Below are positions 18,370 to 25,695 of a DNA stretch of 64,000 nucleotides, piece after piece. Numbering within the stretch: the stretch's first letter is position 1; each line of letters starts with the position of its first letter. The stretch comes from Pseudaminobacter soli (ex Li et al. 2025) (lineage in GTDB: Bacteria > Pseudomonadota > Alphaproteobacteria > Rhizobiales > Rhizobiaceae), in assembly GCF_003012705.1 (NCBI RefSeq), contig NZ_PXYL01000002.1:434001-498000 (forward strand). Reading direction: 5' to 3'. Both the position numbers and the translations under genes were made by a program. The notes under the pieces are model-generated. The model was not told the DNA's origin and ran no database searches. It saw only the letters and a program-made list of their open reading frames with translations.

Positions 18370-19341
18370 ATGCTCGGCCGATTGATACTCAGCTATCCGG
18401 AAGCATCGCGGCGCGCCGCGGGCCTGGTGATTCTCGCCCTGGTGACGCTTGCGCTCTACCAGCTTGGCATCAGTTCAGCCTGGATCGGGCGGGTATTGCC
18501 CTCGGCCGAGACCTGGCTGAGCGAAAACCCCGCTATTAGCCGGTTCGTCTCCGCGCTGTTGATTGCGCTCATCGTGGCTGCCAACTGGAAGGCATTGCAC
18601 CAGCTTTCGCGTACCCAGCAAATCGTCGCGGTCTGGGCGGAGCTCTTCGCTCTCCTGATGCTGTTTTTCTATTCCTTTGATCTGTCTTTCGCGTTCATCG
18701 CCAAGAAGATCAGCTTCCTGATCACGCAGGGCGTGGTCACGACGCTCTACATTTCCGCGATCTCGATCGCGATTGCGACGGCAATCGCGCTCGTAGGCGC
18801 CATCGGCAAACTGTCGAACAATGGCGTGATCTACGGGCTGGCAACCTTCTACACGTCGCTGTTTCGCGGCCTGCCGCTGCTCATGCAGATCTACATCATC
18901 TATCTCGGGCTGCCGCAGGTGGGCTATGTTATCGGCGCCGTTCCGGCTGGTATTCTCGCGCTTTCGCTTTGCTACGGCGCCTACATGACCGAGATATTCC
19001 GGGCCGGCATCGAGAGCATCCCGCGCGGCCAGTCGGAGGGCGCGGCCGCACTCGGCCTCAACCCTTCCCAGACCATGGCCCTGGTGATCCTGCCGCAGGC
19101 GATGCGAGTCATCATCCCGCCGACGGGCAACCAGTTCATCGCCATGCTGAAGGACTCGTCGCTGGTGTCGGTCGTCGGCGTCTGGGAAATCATGTACCTC
19201 GCCCGCACGCAGGGTCAGACGGAATTCCGGCACATCGAGATGCTGATCACGGCCTCCATGATCTACTGGATTCTGTCGATCTGCCTGGAATACGGCCAGT
19301 CGCTCATCGAAGAACGCTTCGGCCGCTCCAATGTCCGCTGA
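18370..19341 (+). CDS. amino-acid ABC transporter permease
   Basis: This is a polar-amino-acid-class permease (HisM/HisQ type), 323 residues, longer than the usual 220-240. The first 150 residues carry extra hydrophobic segments (GLVILALVTLALYQLG, FVSALLIALIVAANW, LFALLMLFFYSF) before the canonical domain, which begins at about ITQGVVTTLYISAISI. The coupling loop EIFRAGIESIPRGQSEGAAALGL is clear. It starts with ATG 19 bases after the oxidoreductase stop. It is the only permease in the operon and may act as a homodimer. No ATPase gene accompanies it. Confidence 0.88.
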   Translation: MLGRLILSYPEASRRAAGLVILALVTLALYQLGISSAWIGRVLPSAETWLSENPAISRFVSALLIALIVAANWKALHQLSRTQQIVAVWAELFALLMLFFYSFDLSFAFIAKKISFLITQGVVTTLYISAISIAIATAIALVGAIGKLSNNGVIYGLATFYTSLFRGLPLLMQIYIIYLGLPQVGYVIGAVPAGILALSLCYGAYMTEIFRAGIESIPRGQSEGAAALGLNPSQTMALVILPQAMRVIIPPTGNQFIAMLKDSSLVSVVGVWEIMYLARTQGQTEFRHIEMLITASMIYWILSICLEYGQSLIEERFGRSNVR

Positions 19342-20215
19342 AACGTCTTCGGCAGATGTCGACGGCGTGGTCGCGCCGTCGAACAATCGTGCCGTACTGC
19401 TCGTGCTTTCCGCCTTTGCCGTCTTCTCATGCACTGATGTAATCGTGAAGATACTTGCGGAAGGCATGCCGGCGCCGCAAGTGACATTCCTCATCACCGC
19501 CGCGGGGCTGCTTCTTCTGCTCGGTCACGCATTTTCCACCGGGCGAGGGTCACGCCTCATTCCCCGCCATCCAGGGGTGGCGCTGCTGCGTGCGCTGCTG
19601 CTTGCCGGCGACACCTTGCTGATCCACTACGCCTTTGCCGTCTTGCCGCTTGCGGAGGCATACCTGCTTGCCTTCCTGACGCCGATCCTGGTTGCGGTGC
19701 TCGGCTTTGTCTTGCTGGGCGAGCGGCTTTCAGCAATTGGCTGGGCGGGCGTGCTGATCGGTTTCGCCGGTGTTGCTGTCGCCCTCAAGCCGGGCGTCGC
19801 CCCGCTTAATATGGGTCATGCGGCGGCTGTCGGATCGGCTGTCTTCTTCGCGCTTTCGCTCGTCCTGCTGCGCCGGACCAATACGGCCGAGACAGATGAG
19901 GCGCTTGTCTCGAGCATGCTGGTCGTGCTGGCACCGGTAGCGCTTGGCGTGGCGGCGGCCAGCGGCGGGTTTGCGCCAGTCAGCCCCGGTGATCTGGCAC
20001 TCGCGCTTGCCGGCGGGGCCATGATGCTGGACGGCCACGCGCTGCTCGTCCGCGCCTTCCGCATCGGCGAAGCCTCGGTGGTCGCACCATTCCAGTACAG
20101 CCAGATCATCTGGGGCTGCCTGTTCGGGCTGCTCTTCTTCTCGACTCCCGTCGAGCTTCACACGCTGGCCGGCGCGGCGATCATCATCCTGTCCGGTTGG
20201 CTCGTGCTCAAATGA
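19331..20215 (+). CDS. DMT-superfamily (EamA) transporter
   Basis: This 294-residue protein has ten hydrophobic segments and two EamA repeats (the first from about residue 20, the second from about 155). Recognisable features are FAVFSCTDVIVKIL, the end of repeat one in LGERLSAIGWAGVLIGFAGVAVAL, and FQYSQIIWGCLFGLLFF in repeat two. The family moves small metabolites, often amino acids, by ion-coupled import or export. It overlaps the permease gene by 11 bases and closes the operon. Its role could be export of a toxic intermediate or uptake of a related compound. The substrate cannot be read from sequence. Confidence 0.88.
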   Translation: MSAETSSADVDGVVAPSNNRAVLLVLSAFAVFSCTDVIVKILAEGMPAPQVTFLITAAGLLLLLGHAFSTGRGSRLIPRHPGVALLRALLLAGDTLLIHYAFAVLPLAEAYLLAFLTPILVAVLGFVLLGERLSAIGWAGVLIGFAGVAVALKPGVAPLNMGHAAAVGSAVFFALSLVLLRRTNTAETDEALVSSMLVVLAPVALGVAAASGGFAPVSPGDLALALAGGAMMLDGHALLVRAFRIGEASVVAPFQYSQIIWGCLFGLLFFSTPVELHTLAGAAIIILSGWLVLK

Positions 20216-20255
20216 TCCTGCGGCTGTCCGGCCGCGTCAGCGCTCAGGCGCCGCT

Positions 20256-21068
20256 TCAGAGCGGTTGCGGCTTTTGCGGGAACCCGCCGACATGGGTGCA
20301 GGTCTGCGCCGCGTGATCCCGGCCGGCTTCCAGACATTCCTGTAGCGATGCGCCAGCAACATGTTGAGCCAGGAAGCCGGCGATGAAACTGTCGCCGGCT
20401 CCGGTCGTATCAACCACGTCGACGGCGCGGATGCCGGTCGAAGCGCGCACAATCCCATCGCTTGCCGCCGAGCCCCTTGAACCGCGCGTCACCACGGCGA
20501 TCCGGGCGCCTTGTGCAAGCATGCGCTGGAGCATTTCCTCGCCGACCTGCTCTTCGTCGCCCGCCGAGCCGAATGCGATCGCAAGCCCATCGATGCCGAG
20601 GTTTTTCGGATCGGCGTTCACGGAAATGTCCTGCGAGAGGCTGACGCCGGCTGCTGCAAGCGTGCGGCGCAGTGCGCCGCCGTCATCCATCCAGCCGATA
20701 TGCACGTGGTCCATCGTCTTGAGGACCTCAATGTCGGCCGCGTCAGGCCGATAACCGGCGCACACGCCAAAGTCCTCGAAGGCCATGATGCGCTCGCCCG
20801 AGGGCAAGACCTCGATATCGGTATAGGCCGTCACGCCGTCGCGCTCTTGAAGGTGGACGAGCCGGACGCCGTTTTCCGACAACAAGCGACGCGTTCTCAA
20901 TCCATCCGCATCGCGCCCGACGGCGCCGAAGTAGTAGGACACGTGGCCAAGGCGGGCGAGTTGCACGGCAACGTTCACGGCATTGCCGCCGACGAAGGAC
21001 TGCGAGACGGGCGGCTGATAGCGATCGATACAATTGTCGCCGACAGCGGCGAAGCGGAAGGTCTTCAT
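20256..21068 (-). CDS. FrlD-like fructosamine kinase (PfkB family)
   Basis: This 270-residue kinase resembles fructoselysine 6-kinase. It begins KTFRFAAVGDNCIDRY, has the substrate-site segment FVGGNAVNVAVQLARLG, and then GVTAYTDIEV. It ends with the phosphoryl-transfer signature DTTGAGDSFIAGF (catalytic Asp about 226). The GDNC-D-Y and GGNAVNVAV segments are shared with Escherichia coli FrlD as I remember that sequence. The start is the ATG at 21068, which has AGAGG six bases upstream. It follows the FrlB-like deglycase gene on the same strand, which is the expected partnership: kinase makes fructosamine 6-phosphate, deglycase splits it. It converges with the DMT transporter gene. Confidence 0.8.
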   Translation of the reverse strand: MKTFRFAAVGDNCIDRYQPPVSQSFVGGNAVNVAVQLARLGHVSYYFGAVGRDADGLRTRRLLSENGVRLVHLQERDGVTAYTDIEVLPSGERIMAFEDFGVCAGYRPDAADIEVLKTMDHVHIGWMDDGGALRRTLAAAGVSLSQDISVNADPKNLGIDGLAIAFGSAGDEEQVGEEMLQRMLAQGARIAVVTRGSRGSAASDGIVRASTGIRAVDVVDTTGAGDSFIAGFLAQHVAGASLQECLEAGRDHAAQTCTHVGGFPQKPQPL

Positions 21069-21090
21069 CAAAACCTCTTGGAGGACGGCA

Positions 21091-21124
21091 AAGCCGCGAA
21101 CGCGGAAAGGCGCATTCGCGGCTT
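21091..21124 (-). other. intercistronic stem-loop between deglycase and kinase genes
   Basis: AAGCCGCGAA (21091-21100) and TTCGCGGCTT (21115-21124) form a perfect 10-bp stem with a 14-base loop in the 83-base gap. No U-tract is seen on the transcribed strand, so it probably sets relative expression rather than ending transcription. Confidence 0.55.
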
Positions 21125-21151
21125 ATAGGCCTGGCCGAAATCCCTTCCGGG

Positions 21152-22165
21152 TCAATAGGCGACGCGCTTGTAGTACCGGCGCATCGTCAGCGGATGGTTG
21201 CGCATGACTTCCAGATGGGCGCTGATACGCTCCAGAACCGTGGCCAGCACGATGGGCGAGACCAGCGCGCGCACTTCCGGCGACAGGCCGGGGAGGGCGA
21301 ACTCCGCCGTGTCGAGCACCGCAAGCTTCTCTGTGTAATTGGGCACGAAGTTTTGCACCCGCTCGGCGAGCGGCCGCAACTCGTCCTCGCCCTTGAACAG
21401 GATGACGCTGACGCCCTTTTCGACCAGTTCGAGCGTGCCATGGAAGAAGTCGGAAGCATGCACCGGGCGGGTGCGGATCCACTGCATCTCCTCGAGAATG
21501 CACATGCCGTAGTAAAAGGCCTCCGGCCAGACGTTACCGGCGCCGGTGACGATGTGGTAGTCCGAGGCGGCGAGGATGGTTGCAAATGCCTCGGCCTTCG
21601 GCTCATAGGCGCGCTTCACCTCAAGCAGCAGTTCCGGCAGCTTCGAAAGCTCGGCAATCACCTGCTCGTAATTTTCGATCTCGCCGCGGCAATTCATGAT
21701 CGCCAGCGCAATGAAAAGCGACTGCAGATAGAAGGACTCGCAGGAAGTATCGTCCTCGGCGAAGTTCACGAAGACATGGTCGCCACCCTTGCCGAGCGGC
21801 GTTTCCTCATTGCCGACGAGTGTGATGATCTTGGCGCCGATCTCCTTCAGCTTGCCGAGAAGCGCGACGCTCTCCTTGGTCGTGCCCGAAAGCGAGGGCA
21901 TCACGACGATCGACTTTTCTGTCAGGTGAGCCGATCCCGTGATGACGAGTTCGGCCGGCATGTCGATGAAGGCAGGGAAGCGTGAACGGCGCTGCAAGAG
22001 TTGCGAGGCAGGCTGCATGAGGATCGCCGCACCACCCGTGCCCAGGAAGAAGATATTCTCCGCTCCGGCGGTAAGGCAGGAGGTGATGGCCGCTTCCAAG
22101 TGCTTCTGGAGGGCAACGGCACCCGACTGGATGCGCAGGAATCTTTGTTCGTCGAAGTTCAGCAT
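21152..22165 (-). CDS. FrlB/FraB-like fructosamine 6-phosphate deglycase (SIS domains)
   Basis: This 337-residue double SIS-domain protein is matched in length to FrlB (about 340). The first SIS domain has IFFLGTGGAAILM and VVMPSLSGTTKESVALL, and the second has HIVTGAGNVWPEAFYYG. Key residues are Glu226 (in LEEMQW) and His242 (in FFHGTLELVE). Their 16-residue spacing equals that of the catalytic Glu/His pair known from Salmonella FraB. The C-terminus MRRYYKRVAY is also FrlB-like. Family enzymes hydrolyse a phosphorylated Amadori compound to glucose 6-phosphate and the free amino acid. The ATG at 22165 has GAGAG upstream. It is preceded by a GntR-type operator and a TTGACA -35-like box (22246-22251). 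Confidence 0.82.
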   Translation of the reverse strand: MLNFDEQRFLRIQSGAVALQKHLEAAITSCLTAGAENIFFLGTGGAAILMQPASQLLQRRSRFPAFIDMPAELVITGSAHLTEKSIVVMPSLSGTTKESVALLGKLKEIGAKIITLVGNEETPLGKGGDHVFVNFAEDDTSCESFYLQSLFIALAIMNCRGEIENYEQVIAELSKLPELLLEVKRAYEPKAEAFATILAASDYHIVTGAGNVWPEAFYYGMCILEEMQWIRTRPVHASDFFHGTLELVEKGVSVILFKGEDELRPLAERVQNFVPNYTEKLAVLDTAEFALPGLSPEVRALVSPIVLATVLERISAHLEVMRNHPLTMRRYYKRVAY

Positions 22166-22214
22166 GGTTCGGCTCTCGATAGTCCCGATGAAAACGCAAA
22201 GTAGTTTTGTAAGT

Positions 22215-22225
22215 TGTAAGACAAC
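22215..22225. promoter_or_regulatory. GntR/HutC-type operator, site 2 of 3
   Basis: TTGTAAGACAA lies inside a longer perfect dyad, AGTTGT-AAG-ACAACT (22213-22227). It ends 49 bases upstream of the deglycase ATG and just downstream of a consensus TTGACA box on the minus strand (22246-22251). A repressor bound here would cover the -10 region. Confidence 0.7.
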
Positions 22226-22331
22226 TGACATCGTCGCCAGCGGCTGTCAAGCCGACGGTTCTGGTTTCTGGTGGGCTTTGCGACAGGGAAAGGCCGCGGC
22301 GCGAGATGTTACAGGCTTGACCTTCATGGAT

Positions 22332-22342
22332 TTGTCAGACAA
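22332..22342. promoter_or_regulatory. GntR/HutC-type operator, site 3 of 3
   Basis: TTGTCAGACAA is a perfect dyad around a central A, 37 bases upstream of the GTG start chosen for the GntR gene and 9 bases after a TTGACC -35-like box (22317-22322). This suggests autoregulation. If translation instead starts at the ATG at 22326, the site would lie inside the coding region. Confidence 0.7.
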
Positions 22343-22379
22343 GAACAGGGTTGCGCTAACAATCTTACGAGGCAAGCCC

Positions 22380-23111
22380 GTGGATGAGCCCCTTCGCGAT
22401 TCACGCACGCTGGCTATCCAGCTTCGCGATCGGATCGCAGATCTCATTCGTTCCGAAGGACTGAAGCCGGGCGACAAGCTGCCGACCGAGGCACAGCTGA
22501 CGCAGCGCTTCAAGATTTCCCGCCCCGCCTTGCGTGAAGCCCTGAAACTGCTCGAGCAGGACGACATCATTTATGTCGAGCACGGCCGCGGCCGCTTTGT
22601 CTCGGCGCTGTCAGCCGTTCAGGTCGACAGGCCGATCACGGCCTTCGAGAGCGTCACCGACATGGCGCGCCACTACGGATACACGACGGTCAACAAGGTG
22701 CTGTCGATTTCGGAGGAAAAGCCGGACAAGCGCGTCGCCGAATGTCTACAGCTTTCACCCTCAGACCGCGTCATTCGCATCGAGCGCATAAGGCTGCACG
22801 ACGACGAGCCGATCCTCTATTGCATCGACTACGTGCCCCGGAGCATCATTCCGACCCGGCTCTACGATATCGACTGGAGTGGATCGTTGCTCGGGCTTCT
22901 TGAGCAATACGGAAACAGGCCGCGCATGTCGGCCGCCACCGTATCCTCAGTAATGCTGCCCGACGACGTTATCGAGCGGCACGATCTGAGGGATTTTGGC
23001 CCGGCGCTGCGGATCACCGAGACCTGCTTCAATGCGGCCGGCGTACCGGTGAACTATGCCATCGACTATCACCGTGGCAGCCATTTTTCCTTCAGCTTGA
23101 CTCGCAAGTAG
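22380..23111 (+). CDS. GntR-family (HutC subfamily) regulator of the fructosamine locus
   Basis: This is a 243-residue regulator. It has an N-terminal winged helix (about residues 10-75, with LAIQLRDRIADLIRSEGLKPGDKLPTEAQLTQRFKISRPALREALKLLEQDDII split across it) and a C-terminal UTRA ligand-binding domain (from about residue 90, with RVIRIERIRLHDDEPILYCIDYVP). I chose the GTG at 22380: GAGG lies 7 bases upstream, the resulting length is typical, and the operator then falls in the leader. An ATG at 22326 is the alternative. FrlR of E. coli belongs to the same subfamily. The same palindrome stands before this gene and both flanking operons, so it probably controls the whole locus. Confidence 0.88.
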   Translation: MDEPLRDSRTLAIQLRDRIADLIRSEGLKPGDKLPTEAQLTQRFKISRPALREALKLLEQDDIIYVEHGRGRFVSALSAVQVDRPITAFESVTDMARHYGYTTVNKVLSISEEKPDKRVAECLQLSPSDRVIRIERIRLHDDEPILYCIDYVPRSIIPTRLYDIDWSGSLLGLLEQYGNRPRMSAATVSSVMLPDDVIERHDLRDFGPALRITETCFNAAGVPVNYAIDYHRGSHFSFSLTRK

Positions 23112-23138
23112 GCTCTGAGCTGACTGAGGCGGCAGCAG

Positions 23139-23909
23139 CTACTGCACGAAGAAGTCTTCGATCTTCGCTGCTGTCTGCTTCAAGAGAGGCAGGAAATCTC
23201 GCTCCATTTCGGCAACGGAATGGCGCGCGGACTGGGTCGAGACGTTGATCGAGGCGACGACGGCTCCGGAGTGGTCGCGCAGCGGCACGGCAATTGAGCG
23301 CAGGCCAATTTCCAGCTCTTCGTCGACCACCGCGTAGCCGTCGCGACGCGCTTTCGCGACGGCCTCCGCAATCCGTTTCGGGCCCGTAAGAGTCCTTTCG
23401 GTCTTCGGCGCGAGCGTGATGCGGGCGAGGAAAGTGTCGACATCGTCGGGCTTTAGTCCCGACAGCAGCACACGCCCCATAGCCGTGCAATAAGCCGGCA
23501 GATGCGAGCCAACATGCAGCTCCAGGCTGACGATGCGCGGACCGGCGGCGCGGGCTACATAGACGACATCCTCGCCCGACAGAATCGTGGCCGAGCAGGA
23601 TTCCTGCAGTGCGGCGGCGGTCTGGCGCATGAACGGCTCGGCGAAGGCCCAGAGCGAGGTGCCCTGCAGCCAGGTGCGGGCGACCGACAGTAGGCGCGGC
23701 GAAAGCGCAAACAGCCGACCGGTCTGCGTGGCATAGCCGGTGGCGACGAGCGTCAGCAGGAAGCGCCGCGCGCCGGCGCGCGTCAGCCCAGCCTTTTCGG
23801 CGGTTTCCGTGAGCGTCAGCCCGGTCGGATGGGCGGCAAGGATTTCCATGACGCCAAGCCCGCGCTCCAGCGAATTCACATGGTCTCGCGCGGTGGCTTC
23901 ATCGCGCAT
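23139..23909 (-). CDS. pcaR: IclR-family regulator of pca genes (PcaR-like)
   Basis: This is a 256-residue IclR protein. Its N-terminal winged helix has SLERGLGVMEILAAHPTGLTLTETAEKAGLTRAGARRFLLTL split over about residues 10-55. The C-terminal effector domain contains LSGLKPDDVD and DGYAVVDEELEIGLRSIAVPL. It diverges from pcaIJF, and a perfect palindrome of the PcaR/PobR type lies between them. PcaR proteins usually activate pca genes in response to beta-ketoadipate. I start at the ATG at 23909, which has GGAGG upstream. A TTG 57 bases earlier has no such site. The exact subfamily (PcaR, PcaU or PobR) is inferred from position. Confidence 0.85.
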   Translation of the reverse strand: MRDEATARDHVNSLERGLGVMEILAAHPTGLTLTETAEKAGLTRAGARRFLLTLVATGYATQTGRLFALSPRLLSVARTWLQGTSLWAFAEPFMRQTAAALQESCSATILSGEDVVYVARAAGPRIVSLELHVGSHLPAYCTAMGRVLLSGLKPDDVDTFLARITLAPKTERTLTGPKRIAEAVAKARRDGYAVVDEELEIGLRSIAVPLRDHSGAVVASINVSTQSARHSVAEMERDFLPLLKQTAAKIEDFFVQ

Positions 23910-24000
23910 GGGGAATGCCTCCGCGAGCGCAGCTACGGGCTGCGCCGAAGATTGACTCTCGAGCAATATTCATGCACAAAGTATCGCATACAAAACAAAT

Positions 24001-24015
24001 GTTCGCAATGCGAAC
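24001..24015. promoter_or_regulatory. PcaR-type operator before pcaIJF
   Basis: GTTCGCA-A-TGCGAAC is a perfect 15-bp dyad with 7-bp arms, 26 bases upstream of the pcaI ATG and 91 bases from the IclR gene start. The GTTCG half site matches the type known for PcaR-like IclR proteins. Confidence 0.75.
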
Positions 24016-24041
24016 TTTTGACCAAACGACAAGAGAGCGCA

Positions 24042-24899
24042 ATGGCCAAATTCCTGCCCCTGTCGCAAGCGGTTGCCGACAATCTCAAGGATGGCGATGC
24101 CGTCGCCTTCGAGGGCTTCACCCATCTCATTCCAACGGCGGCGGTGCATGAAGCGATCCGCCAGGATTTCAAGGATCTCACCCTGATCCGCATGACCCCT
24201 GACCTGGTCTACGACCAGATGATCGGCATGGGCATGGTGAAGAAGCTTATCTTCTCCTATGCCGGCAATCCGGGCGTGGGCCTGCTGCGCCGCCTGCGCG
24301 ACGCGGTGGAGAACAACTGGCCGCGTGCGATCGAGCTCGAGGAGCACAGCCACGCTGCCATGGCCAATGCCTATGAGGCCGGCGCGGCCGGGCTGCCCTG
24401 CGCTATCTTCCGCGGCTATCGCGGCGCCGAACTCGCCAAGGTCAATCCGAACATCAAGTCGATCGAGTGCCCCTTCACTGGCGAGAAGCTGGCCGCCGTG
24501 CCGGCCGTACGCCCGGACGTGACCTTCATCCATGCCCAGAAGGCCAACAAGAAGGGCGACGTGCTGATCGAGGGCATCATCGGCATCCAGAAGGAAGCCG
24601 TGCTGGCCGCCAAGCGCGCCGTCGTCACGGTCGAGGAAGTGGTGGACGATTTTGACGACGTGCACCCGAACCTGACGGTGTTGCCGCATTGGACCGTCAC
24701 CGCCATTTCCGTGGTGCCTGGGGGCGCGCATCCTTCCTACACGCACGGCTACTACATCCGCGACAACGCATCCTATCTCGAATGGGACAAGATCGCCGCC
24801 GAGCGCGATCAGTTCCTGGCCTGGATGCAGAAGAACGTTATGGAATCGAAGCCGGAAGATTTCGCCGGTCGCGTCGAGAATCTGAGGGACGCCAAATGA
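24042..24899 (+). CDS. pcaI: 3-oxoadipate CoA-transferase, subunit A
   Basis: PcaI and PcaJ transfer CoA from succinyl-CoA to 3-oxoadipate. The 285-residue subunit has the family I CoA-transferase A fold, with DGDAVAFEGFTHLIPTAAVHEAIRQ at the N-terminus, FSYAGNPGVGLLRR, and the motif FRGYRGAELAKVNPNIKSIECPFTGE. The ATG at 24042 follows AAGAGAG. It is the first gene of the pcaIJF operon under the palindromic operator, and its stop overlaps the pcaJ ATG (AAATGAG). Confidence 0.95.
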   Translation: MAKFLPLSQAVADNLKDGDAVAFEGFTHLIPTAAVHEAIRQDFKDLTLIRMTPDLVYDQMIGMGMVKKLIFSYAGNPGVGLLRRLRDAVENNWPRAIELEEHSHAAMANAYEAGAAGLPCAIFRGYRGAELAKVNPNIKSIECPFTGEKLAAVPAVRPDVTFIHAQKANKKGDVLIEGIIGIQKEAVLAAKRAVVTVEEVVDDFDDVHPNLTVLPHWTVTAISVVPGGAHPSYTHGYYIRDNASYLEWDKIAAERDQFLAWMQKNVMESKPEDFAGRVENLRDAK

Positions 24900-25693
24900 G
24901 CAACGAACTGGGCTTCACCCCGAACGAGATGATGACGATTGCCGCCTCGCGCGCGCTGAAGGGCGACGACGTGTGCTTCGTCGGCATCGGCGCCCCGTCG
25001 GCCGCCTGCAACGTGGCGCGGCTGACGCATGCGCCCGACATCACGCTGATCTATGAGAGCGGCACCATCGGCACCGCGCCCGACGTGCTGCCGCTATCGA
25101 TCGGCGACGGCGAATTGTGCGACACGGCCGTGACGACCGTTTCGGTGCCGGAAATGTTCCGCTACTGGCTGCAGGGCGGCCGCATCTCGATCGGCTTCCT
25201 GGGGGCCGCGCAGATCGACAGGTTCGGCAACATCAACACCACCGTCATCGGCGACTACGCCCATCCGAAAACCCGACTGCCGGGCGGCGGCGGCGCTCCG
25301 GAGATCGCGACCTCGTCCAAGGAAATCTACATCACCATGGCGCAGTCCAAGCGCGGCATGGTCGAGAAGATCGATTTTTACACCTCCTTCGGCCACGGCG
25401 ACGGCGGCGACCACCGAAAGCGGCTGGGCATCGACACGGCCGGTCCGACACTGCTGATTACCGACCTTGCCATCTGGAAGCCGGACCCGGTAACCAAGGA
25501 GTTCACGGTGGTTTCGCTGCATCCGGGCGGGACGCGCGAAAAGGTGCAGGAAACCTGCGGCTGGACGGTGAAATTTGCCGAGGAAGTTGCTACGACGCCA
25601 GCGCCAACCGAACTGGAACTCAAAACGCTGCGCGACCTGCAGGCCCGCACCAAGGCGGCGCATGAGGGAACCGCAAAAGGGAAAGCGGCTTGA
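24896..25693 (+). CDS. pcaJ: 3-oxoadipate CoA-transferase, subunit B
   Basis: This is the second subunit of the CoA-transferase (265 residues). The catalytic glutamate is expected in the segment ITLIYESGTIG, where the Glu of YESG carries the glutamyl-CoA intermediate. Other family segments are VGIGAPSAACNVARLTHAP, FLGAAQIDRFGNINTTVIGDY and LPGGGGAPEIA. It begins with ATG at 24896, overlapping pcaI by four bases. pcaF begins two bases after its stop. Confidence 0.95.
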   Translation: MSNELGFTPNEMMTIAASRALKGDDVCFVGIGAPSAACNVARLTHAPDITLIYESGTIGTAPDVLPLSIGDGELCDTAVTTVSVPEMFRYWLQGGRISIGFLGAAQIDRFGNINTTVIGDYAHPKTRLPGGGGAPEIATSSKEIYITMAQSKRGMVEKIDFYTSFGHGDGGDHRKRLGIDTAGPTLLITDLAIWKPDPVTKEFTVVSLHPGGTREKVQETCGWTVKFAEEVATTPAPTELELKTLRDLQARTKAAHEGTAKGKAA

Positions 25694-25695
25694 AC

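Noticed and set aside
22326-22379. ATG at 22326 as start of the GntR regulator
   Set aside because: It lacks a ribosome site, adds a non-domain leader and would place the palindromic operator inside the gene; GTG 22380 has GAGG seven bases upstream and gives the usual length. It remains possible.
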